NCBI RefSeq assembly: GCF_002531755.2
Contig: NZ_CP034998.1
Location: forward strand, 3,600,001-3,664,000
Source of the DNA: Rhizobium acidisoli
Lineage (GTDB): Bacteria; Pseudomonadota; Alphaproteobacteria; Rhizobiales; Rhizobiaceae
Length of the DNA stretch: 64,000 bases
Direction of reading: 5' to 3'
Part shown: positions 1 through 8,617 of the stretch, one piece after another
How positions within the stretch are numbered: the stretch's first letter is position 1
How the letters are laid out: the number at the start of each line of letters is the position of its first letter
Notes under the pieces: model-generated
What the model was told of the DNA's origin: nothing
What the model saw: only the letters and a program-made list of their open reading frames with translations
Database searches by the model: none
Program-made: the position numbers and the translations under genes

Positions 1-102
1 GAGCACGGCGAGACGCCCGACATGTTCGAACGCTACGACGAGCGCTTCGACCCCTATACCGGCATGGGCATCACCGAAATCTGGTTGCCGATCAAAGCAT
101 GA
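1..102 (+). CDS. C-terminal end of a GyrI-like effector-binding domain protein (AraC-type regulator?)
   Basis: Only the last 33 residues are in the window; the gene enters from the left edge. The tail contains FERYDERFDP followed by TGMGITEIWLPIK, the typical ending of GyrI-like small-molecule-binding domains (an acidic FDP turn followed by the final beta strand EIWLP). Such domains usually sit at the C-terminus of AraC-family regulators or stand alone as SbmC/GyrI-type proteins; which applies here cannot be decided. The TGA stop falls inside a RIME-like palindromic repeat that begins at the same point, so the repeat appears to have supplied the stop codon. Domain call is by recognition of the motif; full architecture is unseen. 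Confidence 0.6.
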   Translation, partial: EHGETPDMFERYDERFDPYTGMGITEIWLPIKA

Positions 103-146
103 CGCCGAAAAGTGTGAGCGGTTTTCTCATGACACCCTGTTCTAGG
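99..146. repeat. RIME-like intergenic palindromic element
   Basis: The sequence starts GCATGACGCCGAAAAGTG and continues with GAGCGGTTTTC, then a shortened CATGACACCCTGTTCTAG. This resembles the widespread Rhizobium mosaic repeat in which GCATGATGCCGAAAAGTG is followed by its partial inverse. The arms here are imperfect. It overlaps the stop codon of the preceding partial gene. Confidence 0.6.
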
Positions 147-174
147 GAATAAAAGTCACATCGATTGCGTATAC
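146..174 (+). promoter_or_regulatory. Candidate promoter for the terC-type gene
   Basis: GGAATAA at 146-152 is followed after 17 nt by TATAC at 170-174. The upstream half matches the ECF-type promoters found near 19.4 kb, but the -10 half does not (TCTAG there). It can also be read as a degenerate general-stress (EcfG) site, GGAAT-N17-CGTA against GGAAC-N16/17-CGTT. Position about 80 nt before the start codon is suitable. Weak call. Confidence 0.25.
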
Positions 175-256
175 CCCCTTGCGGCGCTTGCGTGGCAGGC
201 CGTCGACATTACATTGCGCGCGTCATTCATCATGTGACGCAAAGAGGTATACGCTG

Positions 257-1006
257 ATGCAGGAAATCATGACGCTCATTCAGGATCCGGCCGCCTGGGT
301 GGCGCTCATCACGCTGGTGGTGATGGAAGTCGTTCTCGGGATCGACAACCTGATCTTCATTTCCATTCTCACCAACAAATTGCCGCCCGAGCACCGGGAG
401 AGGGCCCGCAAGATCGGTATCGGTCTTGCGCTGGTCATGCGCCTGGCTCTTCTCGGCACCGTCGCCTGGATCGTGCAGTTGACCGAACCGCTGTTTACGG
501 CTTTCGGACACGGCTTCTCCTGGAAGGATCTGATCCTGATCGCCGGCGGCCTGTTCCTCGTCTGGAAAGCCACCAAGGAAATTCACCACACCGTCGACCC
601 GATCGACCATCAGGAGGATTTCATCGCGAAATCCGTCACCACCGGCTTTGCATCGGCGATCGGCCAGATCCTGCTGCTCGACCTCGTCTTCTCGGTCGAC
701 AGCATCATCACCGCCGTCGGCATGACGCCGCATCTGCCGATCATGGTGATCGCCGTCATCGCCGCCGTCACCGTCATGCTGGTTGCCGCAAACCCGCTTG
801 CCAACTTCATCGAGAGGAACCCGACGATTGTCATGCTGGCACTCGCCTTTCTGCTGATGATCGGCACGACGCTGATCGCCGAAGGCATGGGCTTCCATGT
901 GCCGAAGGGCTACATCTACGCCGCCATGGCCTTCTCGGCAGCGGTCGAGGTGCTCAACATGATCGCGCGCAACGCCCGCAACCGGAAACGCGACGGCGCC
1001 CACTGA
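257..1006 (+). CDS. TerC family integral membrane protein
   Basis: A 249-residue polytopic inner-membrane protein of the TerC family. The two family signatures with buried acidic residues are visible: EVVLGIDNL around residues 24-32 (E24, D30) and LDLVFSVDS around 141-149 (D142, D148), each in a hydrophobic helix. Family members are linked to tellurite resistance, manganese export or metal insertion at the Sec translocon; the substrate of this one is unknown. The start chosen is the ATG at 257 because AAAGAGGT lies 9-16 nt upstream and the protein then begins just before the first membrane helix; the longer frame from 179 has no such support. It stands alone, between a repeat and a strong hairpin. 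A second TerC-type protein lies at about 12 kb. Confidence 0.85.
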   Translation: MQEIMTLIQDPAAWVALITLVVMEVVLGIDNLIFISILTNKLPPEHRERARKIGIGLALVMRLALLGTVAWIVQLTEPLFTAFGHGFSWKDLILIAGGLFLVWKATKEIHHTVDPIDHQEDFIAKSVTTGFASAIGQILLLDLVFSVDSIITAVGMTPHLPIMVIAVIAAVTVMLVAANPLANFIERNPTIVMLALAFLLMIGTTLIAEGMGFHVPKGYIYAAMAFSAAVEVLNMIARNARNRKRDGAH

Positions 1007-1015
1007 GACCGAAGC

Positions 1016-1047
1016 GGGACGGCGCGCCGCAACCGGTGCGCCGTCCC
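1016..1047 (+). terminator. Terminator-like hairpin after terC-type gene
   Basis: Perfect 10-bp stem GGGACGGCGC / GCGCCGTCCC with a 12-nt loop, starting 10 nt after the stop codon. No T-tract follows, so it may act with Rho or protect the 3' end. Confidence 0.6.
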
Positions 1048-1250
1048 TCACCGCCCTCGGGCCTTTGCAGACGTGGTTTTTCTTGACGCGCCCGGTTGAA
1101 TATGGCCTAAGGCCAGCCGAACGGACGATCGGCGGATAGTGCGGGCGGATGCCCTTTTTCGGCCGGTTTGCCGATGAAGATATCTGCATCCTTCGGCCGA
1201 ACGTCGCTTTCCCCGGAAAGCCGTCCGGCGTTCATTGACGGGCCATACCA

Positions 1251-2705
1251 ATGACAACTTCCGGCGTCCGCGTCCGCATCGCTCCCTCGCCGACCGGCGA
1301 GCCGCATGTCGGCACCGCTTACATCGCTCTCTTCAACTACCTTTTCGCCAAGAAGCACGGCGGCGAGTTCATCTTGCGCATCGAGGATACCGACGCGACG
1401 CGCTCGACCCCGGAATTCGAGACCAAGGTATTGGACGCCCTGAAATGGTGCGGGCTGGAATGGAAGGAAGGCCCTGATATCGGCGGTCCCTACGGCCCCT
1501 ACCGCCAGTCCGACCGCAAGCCGATGTACCAGCCTTACGCGGAGGAACTGCTGGACAAGGGCCACGCCTTCCGCTGTTTCTGCACGCCCGCGCGTCTCGA
1601 ACAGATGCGCGAGGCGCAGCGCGCCGCCGGCAAGCCGCCGAAATATGACGGCCTCTGCCTCAGCCTGACGGCAGAGGAAGTGACCTCGCGCATGGCAGCC
1701 GGCGAGACGACCGTCATTCGCATGAAGATCCCGACTGAGGGCTCCTGCGACTTCACCGACGGCGTCTACGGCGATGTCTCCATCCCCTGGGATTCGGTCG
1801 ACATGCAGGTGCTGATCAAGGCCGACGGCATGCCGACCTATCACATGGCCAACGTCATCGACGACCATCTGATGAAGATCACCCATGTGGCGCGCGGCGA
1901 GGAATGGCTGGCTTCGGTGCCGAAGCACATCCTGCTCTATCGCTATTTCGGCTGGGACCAACCGGTCTTCATGCATCTGTCGCTGATGCGCAATGCCGAC
2001 AAGTCGAAGCTGTCGAAGCGCAAGAACCCGACCTCGATCTCCTATTATTCCGCGCTCGGTTATATCCCCGAGGCACTGATGAACTTTCTCGGCCTGTTCT
2101 TCATCCAGATCGCCGAAGGCGAAGAGCTGTTGACGATGGACGAGCTGTCGGAAAAGTTCGACCCGGAAAACCTTTCGAAGGCCGGCGCGATCTTCGACAT
2201 CCAGAAGCTCGACTGGCTGAACGGCCGCTGGATCCGCGAGAAACTGTCCGAAGAGGAATTCCAGGCGCGGGTGCTCAGCTGGGCGATGGAAAACGACCGC
2301 CTGAAGGCGGGTCTCCGCCTGTCGCAGACGCGCATTTCCAAGCTCGGCGAGCTGCCCGATCTCGCTGGCTTCCTGCTGAAGTCCGATCTCGGCCTGCAGC
2401 CGTCCGACTTCGCCAAGATCAAGTCTCCGCCGGAGGAGATCCTGGAGATCCTCAACACCGTTCAGCCGGATCTGGAAAAGATTTTGGAATGGAATGTCGA
2501 GACGATCGAGGCGGAGCTGCGCGCCATCGCAGACCGCATGGGCAAGAAGCTGAAGGTCGTGGTCTCGCCGCTCTTCGTCGCCGTATCAGGCTCGTCGCGT
2601 TCGCTGCCGCTCTTCGATTCCATGGCGATCCTCGGCCGCTCCGTCGTGCGCCAGCGCCTGAAGCTCGCCGCCCAGGCCGTCGCCGCCCTCGTCGGCTCGA
2701 AATGA
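1251..2705 (+). CDS. gltX: Glutamyl-tRNA synthetase (class I)
   Basis: A 484-residue class I aminoacyl-tRNA synthetase that charges tRNA with glutamate. The class I signatures are seen: PSPTGEPHVGTAY at about residues 12-24 (HIGH-type, here HVGT) and KLSKRKNPTS near 252-261 (KMSKS-type). The glutamate-specific N-terminal block RIEDTDATRS and the anticodon-binding helical C-terminus are in the expected order. Many alphaproteobacteria carry two GltX paralogues, one of them able to misacylate tRNA-Gln for later amidation; the sequence alone does not say which this is. The ATG at 1251 fits the family start. lysS follows 109 nt downstream on the same strand, with a palindrome between them, so cotranscription is possible but not certain. 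Confidence 0.95.
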   Translation: MTTSGVRVRIAPSPTGEPHVGTAYIALFNYLFAKKHGGEFILRIEDTDATRSTPEFETKVLDALKWCGLEWKEGPDIGGPYGPYRQSDRKPMYQPYAEELLDKGHAFRCFCTPARLEQMREAQRAAGKPPKYDGLCLSLTAEEVTSRMAAGETTVIRMKIPTEGSCDFTDGVYGDVSIPWDSVDMQVLIKADGMPTYHMANVIDDHLMKITHVARGEEWLASVPKHILLYRYFGWDQPVFMHLSLMRNADKSKLSKRKNPTSISYYSALGYIPEALMNFLGLFFIQIAEGEELLTMDELSEKFDPENLSKAGAIFDIQKLDWLNGRWIREKLSEEEFQARVLSWAMENDRLKAGLRLSQTRISKLGELPDLAGFLLKSDLGLQPSDFAKIKSPPEEILEILNTVQPDLEKILEWNVETIEAELRAIADRMGKKLKVVVSPLFVAVSGSSRSLPLFDSMAILGRSVVRQRLKLAAQAVAALVGSK

Positions 2706-2714
2706 CAGCCGAAG

Positions 2715-2735
2715 CCCTCCCCTTTGTGGGGAGGG
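2715..2735 (+). repeat. Palindromic hairpin between gltX and lysS
   Basis: Perfect 8-bp stem CCCTCCCC / GGGGAGGG with loop TTTGT, 10 nt after the gltX stop. This belongs to a family of GGGGAG-type palindromes seen again at 7508, 24327 and 59841. It may attenuate readthrough into lysS. Confidence 0.65.
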
Positions 2736-2814
2736 TCAGGCCGAGCCAGCCGCCGCGCTTCGAACCGCGGAACCATTGATTTAGAATTCGTGCCGCATCG
2801 ATGAGGCGAATGAC

Positions 2815-4308
2815 ATGAACGACAAGACCGAAAACACCCTTTCCTCCGACGTGACGGAGGTGCGCGCCCAGAAGCTGAAGCTGCTGCGCGAGCAGATCGG
2901 CGACGTCTATCCGGCGCATTTCCACCGGACGCTGACCAATGCCGAGCTTGGCGCCAAGTACGAATCTCTGGAGCCCGACGTCGAGACGCAGGATGTCGTC
3001 ACCGTCGCCGGCCGCGTCTATTCCTCGCGCAACTCCGGCATGTTCATGGATATCCATGACGCCTCCGGCAAGATCCAGATCTTCAGCCACAAGGACACGA
3101 CGCCGGAAGAGGCCCGCGCTTTGCTGCCGATGATCGACATCGGCGATATCATCGGCGTCACCGGCATCGTGCGCCGCACCAAGCGCGGCGAGCTGACGAT
3201 CAACGCCCAGAAGATCGAGATGCTGACCAAGTCGCTGCTGCCGATGCCCGAGAAGTGGCACGGCCTCTCCGACATCGAGCTGCGGTATCGCAAGCGCCAT
3301 CTCGACATTATGACCAACGAGGATTCGAAGCTTCGCTTTCAGCAGCGCTCGAAGATCGTCTCCGGCATCCGCCGCTTCATGGAGAATGACGGCTTCATGG
3401 AAGTCGAGACGCCGATGCTGCAATCGATCTATGGCGGCGCCACCGCCGAGCCGTTCAAGACGCATCACAACACGCTGAAGCTCGACATGTATCTGCGCAT
3501 CGCGCCGGAACTGTTCCTGAAGCGCACGCTGGTCTCCGGTCTTACCGACAAGGTCTTCGAGATCAACCGGAACTTCCGTAACGAAGGCGTCTCCACCCGG
3601 CACAATCCCGAATTCACGATGATGGAGTGTTATTGGGCCTATGCCGATTACGAGGACATGATGGACCTTGTCGAGCGGCTGTTCGAAACCCTGGCGCTCT
3701 CCATCCATGGCACCACCGAATTCGATTTCGGCGACAAGCAGCTGTCCTTCAAGGGTCCGTTCAAGCGCGTACCGATGCCTGACGCCGTCAAGCAGGTGAC
3801 CGGCATCGATTTCCTTGCGATCAAGACCGACGAGGAAGCCCGTGCCGCCGCCAAGGCTGCCGGCTTCGCTGTCGAGAAGGATTGGACCTGGGGCGAGTGC
3901 CTTGCCTTCATCTTCGAGGAAAAGGTTGAATCGACATTGATCCAGCCGTCTCACGTTACGCATTTCCCGAAGGACATTTCACCCTTCGCCAAGGAAGTGC
4001 CGGGCGAACCGCGGCTCGTCGAGCGCTTCGAGACTTATTGCAACGCCTGGGAACTCGGCAACGCCTTCTCCGAACTCAACGATCCCGAAGAGCAGCGCCG
4101 CCGCATGGTCGAGCAGCTCGAACAGGCGCATGCCCGCGGCGAAAAGGAAAAGCAGCTGGACGAGGAATTCCTCGACGCGATCGACCAGGGCATGCCGCCG
4201 GCCGGCGGCCTCGGCATCGGCGTCGACCGCCTGATCATGCTTTTGACCAACGCCCCGTCGATCCGCGACGTCATCCTCTTCCCGGCCCGCCGCAACAAGG
4301 CCGACTGA
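2815..4308 (+). CDS. lysS: Lysyl-tRNA synthetase (class II)
   Basis: A 497-residue class II LysRS that attaches lysine to its tRNA in the cytoplasm. An N-terminal OB-fold anticodon-binding domain (about residues 55-145, VTVAGRVYSSRNSG then a SGKIQIF strand) precedes the catalytic core. Class II motif 2 is visible as FRNEGVSTRHNPEFTMME and motif 3 as GLGIGVDRLIMLL near the C-terminus. Many alphaproteobacteria instead use the unrelated class I LysRS, so the type is informative. The ATG at 2815 is followed by a short variable leader, and GAGGCGAATGAC lies just before it. A good hairpin with a T-rich tail follows the stop codon. Confidence 0.95.
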   Translation: MNDKTENTLSSDVTEVRAQKLKLLREQIGDVYPAHFHRTLTNAELGAKYESLEPDVETQDVVTVAGRVYSSRNSGMFMDIHDASGKIQIFSHKDTTPEEARALLPMIDIGDIIGVTGIVRRTKRGELTINAQKIEMLTKSLLPMPEKWHGLSDIELRYRKRHLDIMTNEDSKLRFQQRSKIVSGIRRFMENDGFMEVETPMLQSIYGGATAEPFKTHHNTLKLDMYLRIAPELFLKRTLVSGLTDKVFEINRNFRNEGVSTRHNPEFTMMECYWAYADYEDMMDLVERLFETLALSIHGTTEFDFGDKQLSFKGPFKRVPMPDAVKQVTGIDFLAIKTDEEARAAAKAAGFAVEKDWTWGECLAFIFEEKVESTLIQPSHVTHFPKDISPFAKEVPGEPRLVERFETYCNAWELGNAFSELNDPEEQRRRMVEQLEQAHARGEKEKQLDEEFLDAIDQGMPPAGGLGIGVDRLIMLLTNAPSIRDVILFPARRNKAD

Positions 4309-4334
4309 CGGGAATAGACGTCAAAACAACATAA

Positions 4335-4364
4335 GCGGAGTGCCGGCCGGCGCTCCGCATTTTT
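4335..4364 (+). terminator. Rho-independent terminator of lysS (possibly bidirectional)
   Basis: Stem GCGGAGTGCCGG / CCGGCGCTCCGC with one T-G pair, then ATTTTT. It lies between the convergent lysS and the minus-strand gene that ends at 4376 and could serve both. Confidence 0.8.
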
Positions 4365-4375
4365 ATGCCGTTCGT

Positions 4376-5116
4376 TCAGTGGGTCTTTGGCGCTTCTGCC
4401 GGCGGTTCTTCGGCCGGTGCCTCGGCCACCACGTCGGTGCCGGCGCCCTCGGCGGCAGGCGCCGTTTCGCTTTCGGCCGCCGGTGCTGCGCCATGTGCGC
4501 CGCCTGAGGCCTTCTTGCCCTTTTCCTCACTCTTGGTCGAGCCGACCGCGACCGGGTCGACGCAATCCTCGGGATCCTTGAAACCGGCGCTGATCATGGC
4601 GATCTCATCCACCGGCAGATCGATCCGCTCACCGAAGAACAGCCCGTTTTCGCTGGCCCTGCCGTCATAGTAGCGCGCGGTATAGGACTTGTCGTCGAGG
4701 CCGGGAACGGTCTTGTCGGGATGCGGGATATAGACGACATCGGCGCCAATTGCCCGGCCACGGATGTCGGCGCGCAATGTCGGGCCATTCTCGTCGAGCA
4801 CCACCACCTGGACCAGATCCGGCTTCTGCGCGGCATAAACGGCCTGCGCGACACGCAGCGCGGTCCTGACGCGGGTCATCCCGTCGGTCGGTTCGGTCTT
4901 GATGTATTTGCGCACCCAGATGTGGTTCTGCTTCCGGATCGTCACCAGATTGACGTCGCTGCATTCGAGCCCGTAGCCACCACCGGCGGCACCGATCAGC
5001 CTGTCCTTGCCGACATAAACGGCCGCGCCGCCGGAAACGCCCGCCAGAAGAGCGACTCCACCGATGATGATTGCCAATTTCCGGGAAGGCCGGAACATGC
5101 GCAGTAAGGCCTTCAC
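4376..5116 (-). CDS. Membrane-anchored hypothetical protein with Ala/Pro-rich tail
   Basis: About 246 residues, function not recognised. The N-terminus has a basic stretch and one hydrophobic helix (LAIIIGGVALLAGVSGGAAVYV), so the rest probably faces the periplasm. A central globular part contains two cysteines and segments such as QVVVLDENGP and DVVYIPHPDK; the last 60 residues are low-complexity, rich in Ala, Glu and Pro. The GTG at 5116 is chosen because GGAG stands 9 nt upstream; an ATG at 5098 is the alternative and would give 240 residues. A TTG-started longer version is unlikely. It is convergent with lysS and divergent from the LysR gene. Real by its codon pattern and membrane-anchor architecture. 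Confidence 0.6.
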   Translation of the reverse strand: MKALLRMFRPSRKLAIIIGGVALLAGVSGGAAVYVGKDRLIGAAGGGYGLECSDVNLVTIRKQNHIWVRKYIKTEPTDGMTRVRTALRVAQAVYAAQKPDLVQVVVLDENGPTLRADIRGRAIGADVVYIPHPDKTVPGLDDKSYTARYYDGRASENGLFFGERIDLPVDEIAMISAGFKDPEDCVDPVAVGSTKSEEKGKKASGGAHGAAPAAESETAPAAEGAGTDVVAEAPAEEPPAEAPKTH

Positions 5117-5295
5117 GCCAACTGCTCCGCCATCTGAAACTCCAACGCAGGACAAGTGCTGATAATGCTAAGGAAATGACGTTTCCGAAAGTTTAAGTGA
5201 GGGTGCGAAGCCTGCGCCATTTTGAGAAAAGACCAAAAAAGGTCCGCTTTTTTCAGCCGCTTGCCACGGCCTGTTTCGCCATGCTCTAAACGCTG

Positions 5296-6204
5296 ATGGC
5301 CTTCACGCTTCGCCAGGTTCAATATTTTGTCGCCGTCGCCGAACAGGGCTCGGTAACGCGCGCCGCACAGAACCTGTCGATCTCGCAATCCTCGGTGACG
5401 GAGGCGCTGAAAGAACTCGAAACCGACCTCGGCGTTGCGCTCTTCGAGCGCCATCCGCGCGGCCTGACGATCACCCATAACGGCCACCAGTTCCTGCGTC
5501 ACGCGACGAAGATTCTCGCCTCCGTCTCCGATGCGCGCACCAGCTTCTCCGGCCAGCAAAGCGCGCTTTCCGGCACGCTGAACATCGGCGTCACCTCGCT
5601 TGTCGCCGGCTATGTGCTCTCCGACCTCCTGGCGCGATACCGGCGTGCCTGCCCGGGCATCGAGGTCAGCGCCATCGAGGACAATGGCGGTTACCTCGAA
5701 CATCTCCTCGTCGGCGGCGAACTCGACGTAGCCGTCATGGTGATCTCGAACCTGCGCGACCGCATGGCGCTGCAGGCCGAGATCCTCGAAACCTCGCCCT
5801 ATCGGCTCTGGCTGCCGATGGGCCATCCGCTGGTATCGGCCGACATCATCTCCGTCGCCGACATCGCCCGCGAACCGCTGATCATGCTGACCGTCGACGA
5901 AATCGAGGAGAATACCGGCAAGCTGCTCTCGGCCCTCGGCGCCCGTCCGCACGTCGCCTTCCGCACCCGCTCGGTGGAGGCGGTGCGCAGCCTGGTGGCG
6001 ACAGGCGCCGGCGTGGCGCTGCTTCCCGACCTTGTCTACCGTCCATGGTCGCTCGAAGGCGACCGGATCGAAAGCCGCGACGTCTCCGGATCGCTGCCAG
6101 TCGTCCAGGTCGGCATGGTCTGGCGCAAGGGCTCCAGCCTGCCGCAGGCGGCACGCGATTTCGTCGGCATCGCCGAGAGTCTGCGGTCCGGCCGCATCCG
6201 CTGA
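5296..6204 (+). CDS. LysR family transcriptional regulator
   Basis: A 302-residue LysR-type regulator. The N-terminal winged helix-turn-helix covers residues 1-60 (TLRQVQYFVAVAEQGSVTRAAQNLSISQSSV, described here by its ends), followed by the linker helix and a periplasmic-binding-protein-like effector domain. The gene lies directly upstream of, and in the same direction as, a ydcSTUV-like ABC operon with an aminobutyraldehyde dehydrogenase, so the likely effector is a polyamine or a derivative (inference). A perfect 17-nt palindrome begins one base after its stop codon and is a plausible binding site controlling the operon. Upstream, 5160-5265 holds AT-rich short inverted repeats (GGAAA-N5-TTTCC; GACC-A6-GGTC) that may be its own control region. 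Confidence 0.85.
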   Translation: MAFTLRQVQYFVAVAEQGSVTRAAQNLSISQSSVTEALKELETDLGVALFERHPRGLTITHNGHQFLRHATKILASVSDARTSFSGQQSALSGTLNIGVTSLVAGYVLSDLLARYRRACPGIEVSAIEDNGGYLEHLLVGGELDVAVMVISNLRDRMALQAEILETSPYRLWLPMGHPLVSADIISVADIAREPLIMLTVDEIEENTGKLLSALGARPHVAFRTRSVEAVRSLVATGAGVALLPDLVYRPWSLEGDRIESRDVSGSLPVVQVGMVWRKGSSLPQAARDFVGIAESLRSGRIR

Positions 6205-6221
6205 TATCGGAATTTCCGATA
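6205..6221. promoter_or_regulatory. Palindromic operator candidate for the LysR regulator
   Basis: TATCGGAA-T-TTCCGATA, perfect 8-bp arms around one base, immediately after the LysR stop and about 100 nt before the solute-binding protein gene. LysR boxes are short interrupted palindromes of this size, hence the assignment; binding is inferred. Confidence 0.45.
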
Positions 6222-6320
6222 ACGCCTTTCTGATAAATGAATTTGCGAAAGCGGCCTTTTCGCGTCACCTTCTTCCTAGGGAACAAACCGCCACGGAAAG
6301 TGGCACAGACCGGGAGACGG

Positions 6321-7484
6321 ATGATGATCAATCGCTTGAAATCCTGCACGGCAGCGCTCGCCTGCCTGAGCTTCGCGACGCAGGTGATTGCCGCCGAACC
6401 GCTGAAGGCGCTCGGCAAGGGCGAAGGAGCGGTCAGCATTGTCGCCTGGGCCGGCTATATCGAACGCGGCGAAACCGATAAGAACTACGACTGGGTGAGC
6501 GATTTCGAAAAGGAGACCGGCTGCAAGGTCTCCGTCAAGACCGCCGCCACCTCGGATGAAATGGTTTCGCTGATGAACGAGGGCGGCTTCGACCTCGTCA
6601 CCGCATCGGGCGACGCGTCGCTGCGCCTCATCGCCGGCAAGCGTGTCCAGCCGATCAACACCGATCTGATCCCGAGTTTCAAGACGGTCGACGAGCGCCT
6701 GCAGAAAGGCCCATGGTATACGGTCGGCGACGTGCACTACGGCGTGCCCTATCTCTGGGGGCCGAATGTGCTGATGTATAATACCGATACCTTCAAGGAC
6801 GAGGCGCCGACCAGCTGGAATGTCGTCTTCGAGGAGCAGACCCTGCCCGACGGCAAGTCGAACAAAGGCCGCGTCCAGGCCTATGACGGCGCGATCTATA
6901 TCGCCGACGCCGCCCTGTATCTTATGGCTCACAAGCCGGATCTCGGCATCAAGGACCCTTACGAACTGACCGAAGACCAGTACAAGGCGGCCCTCGACCT
7001 GCTGCGCGGCCAGCGCAAGCTCGTCTCCCGCTATTGGCACGATGCAATGATTCAGATCGACGACTTCAAGAACGAAGGTGTCGTCGCCTCCGGCTCCTGG
7101 CCCTTCCAGGTCAACCTACTGCAGGCCGACAAGCAGAAGATCGCTTCCACATTCCCGGATGAAGGCGTCACGGGCTGGGCCGACACCACCATGCTGCACG
7201 TCGACAGCGAACATCCGAACTGCGCCTATATGTGGATGGAACATTCGCTGCAGGCCAAGGTCCAGGGCGACGCCGCCGCCTGGTTCGGCGCCGTGCCCTC
7301 GGTTCCCGCCGCCTGCAAGGGCAACGAACTGATGGGCGATGCCGGCTGCGCCACCAACGGCTTCGATCACTTCGACAAGATCAAGTTCTGGAAAACCCCG
7401 GTCGCCAAGTGCACGACGCAGAGCGAATGCGTACCCTATCATCGCTGGGTGTCGGATTATATCGGCGTGATCGGCGGACGGTAA
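6321..7484 (+). CDS. Polyamine-type ABC transporter substrate-binding protein (YdcS-like)
   Basis: About 387 residues. The N-terminus MINRLKSCTAALACLSFATQVIA is a Sec signal peptide ending near AAEP (written here only to show its type: two basic residues, hydrophobic core, AxA site). The mature protein is of the PotD/PotF-like family: SIVAWAGYIE at the start, DLVTASGDASLR, and the aromatic-rich ligand cleft VPYLWGPNVLMYN. Closest remembered relative is E. coli YdcS, encoded in the equivalent position of ydcSTUVW. Start at ATG 6321 (or 6324) follows GGGAG; the longer frame from 6237 would bury the signal peptide. First gene of a transport operon, separated from the ATPase gene by 146 nt holding a strong palindrome, an arrangement that can favour extra synthesis of the binding protein. 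Confidence 0.85.
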   Translation: MMINRLKSCTAALACLSFATQVIAAEPLKALGKGEGAVSIVAWAGYIERGETDKNYDWVSDFEKETGCKVSVKTAATSDEMVSLMNEGGFDLVTASGDASLRLIAGKRVQPINTDLIPSFKTVDERLQKGPWYTVGDVHYGVPYLWGPNVLMYNTDTFKDEAPTSWNVVFEEQTLPDGKSNKGRVQAYDGAIYIADAALYLMAHKPDLGIKDPYELTEDQYKAALDLLRGQRKLVSRYWHDAMIQIDDFKNEGVVASGSWPFQVNLLQADKQKIASTFPDEGVTGWADTTMLHVDSEHPNCAYMWMEHSLQAKVQGDAAAWFGAVPSVPAACKGNELMGDAGCATNGFDHFDKIKFWKTPVAKCTTQSECVPYHRWVSDYIGVIGGR

Positions 7485-7507
7485 TTGCGTCAAGCCCCTC
7501 ACCCTAA

Positions 7508-7533
7508 CCCTCTCCCCGCTTGCGGGGAGAGGG
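7508..7533 (+). repeat. Intercistronic palindrome in the ydcS-type operon
   Basis: Perfect 12-bp stem CCCTCTCCCCGC / GCGGGGAGAGGG with a 2-nt loop, lying between the binding-protein and ATPase genes. Same family as the repeats at 2715, 24327 and 59841. It could stabilise the upstream message or cause partial termination. Confidence 0.7.
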
Positions 7534-7630
7534 GACGTGCCCTGCGACAAGCCCTGTGAACGAAAGCAGCGCCACGAGGCAGGGCGGATGAGGGGCCGAC
7601 ACTGCAGAACATAGTGATCCGGAGTTCCCA

Positions 7631-8617
7631 ATGACCTCAGCCGTCCGCTTCCAGCAGGTATCGCGCCATTTCGGCCAGGTTCGCGCCGTCGACGGCGTCG
7701 ATCTTGAGATCGCGCCCGGCGAATTCTTCGCCATGCTCGGTCCGTCCGGCTCCGGCAAGACGACATGCCTGAGATTGATCGCCGGCTTTGAGCAGCCGAG
7801 CGCCGGTCATATCCAGATCTTCGGCGAGACGGCAGACGGCGTTCCGCCCTATCGCCGCAACGTCAACACCGTGTTTCAGGATTACGCCCTCTTCCCGCAT
7901 CTCAATATCCTCGACAATGTCGCCTACGGGCTGATGGTCAAGGGGATCGGCAATGCGGAGCGGATGAAGGCGGCGGGCGATGCCCTCGAACTCGTCAAGC
8001 TGCCGGGCTACGGCGCCCGCCGGCCCGGTCAGCTATCCGGCGGCCAGCGGCAGCGTGTGGCGCTTGCCCGCGCCCTCGTCAACAAGCCGAAGGTGCTGTT
8101 GCTCGACGAGCCGCTCGGTGCGCTGGACCTGAAGCTGCGCGAGCAGATGCAGGAGGAATTGAAGAGCCTGCAGCGCGCGCTCGGCATCACCTTCGTCTTC
8201 GTGACGCACGATCAGGGCGAGGCGCTGTCCATGGCCGATCGTGTCGCCGTCTTCAACAATGGCAATATCGTCCAGGAAGGCACGCCGCAGGATATCTACC
8301 GCCGCCCGAAGACCCGCTTCGTCGCCGATTTCGTCGGCTCCTCGAACGTGATCGCACCAGATTTGATGGCCTCGCTCGGCGGCGAGAAACGCTGGGCGAG
8401 CCTGCGCCCCGAGGCGATCCACCTGGCAAACGACGGCGTCGAGGCGACGATCGAAAATGCAAGCTTCCTCGGCGCCGCCACCCGTCTCGGCGTCGATCTC
8501 AGGGGCAGCCGGCTGCATGTGATGCTGCCGGCAGGCGCGCCTGTGCCTGATGTCGGCGCCGGCATCCGCCTCGCCTGGCAGCCTGCCGATATCCACTACA
8601 TGGACGACGCGGCATGA
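7631..8617 (+). CDS. Polyamine-type ABC transporter ATP-binding protein
   Basis: A 328-residue PotA-like ATPase energising the importer at the inner membrane. Walker A GPSGSGKTT at about residues 37-45, the ABC signature LSGGQRQR near 137, Walker B LLLDEPLGALD near 157 and the switch histidine in VTHDQ follow in order; a TOBE-type C-terminal domain (VGSSNVI onward) completes it. Start ATG 7631 follows GGAGTTCCCA. The stop overlaps the start of the next permease gene (ATGA), indicating translational coupling. Corresponds to ydcT. Confidence 0.9.
   Translation: MTSAVRFQQVSRHFGQVRAVDGVDLEIAPGEFFAMLGPSGSGKTTCLRLIAGFEQPSAGHIQIFGETADGVPPYRRNVNTVFQDYALFPHLNILDNVAYGLMVKGIGNAERMKAAGDALELVKLPGYGARRPGQLSGGQRQRVALARALVNKPKVLLLDEPLGALDLKLREQMQEELKSLQRALGITFVFVTHDQGEALSMADRVAVFNNGNIVQEGTPQDIYRRPKTRFVADFVGSSNVIAPDLMASLGGEKRWASLRPEAIHLANDGVEATIENASFLGAATRLGVDLRGSRLHVMLPAGAPVPDVGAGIRLAWQPADIHYMDDAA

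Noticed and set aside
230..1189. Long open frame on the minus strand opposite the TerC gene (319 residues)
   Set aside because: It mirrors the codon bias of the plus-strand gene, is rich in Asp/Gly/His/Arg without any fold signature, and has no ribosome site. The same applies to the long frames at 2452-3963 (-), 39888-41864 (+), 41774-42979 (+) and 43220-44998 (+).
2706..2814. A tRNA gene beside the tRNA synthetase genes
   Set aside because: No cloverleaf-compatible sequence or CCA-type end was found; the interval holds only a short palindrome. No other tRNA or rRNA was recognised.
6278..6305. GGGAACAAACC before the ydcS-type gene as an EcfG promoter
   Set aside because: No CGTT or near match lies 16-17 nt downstream.
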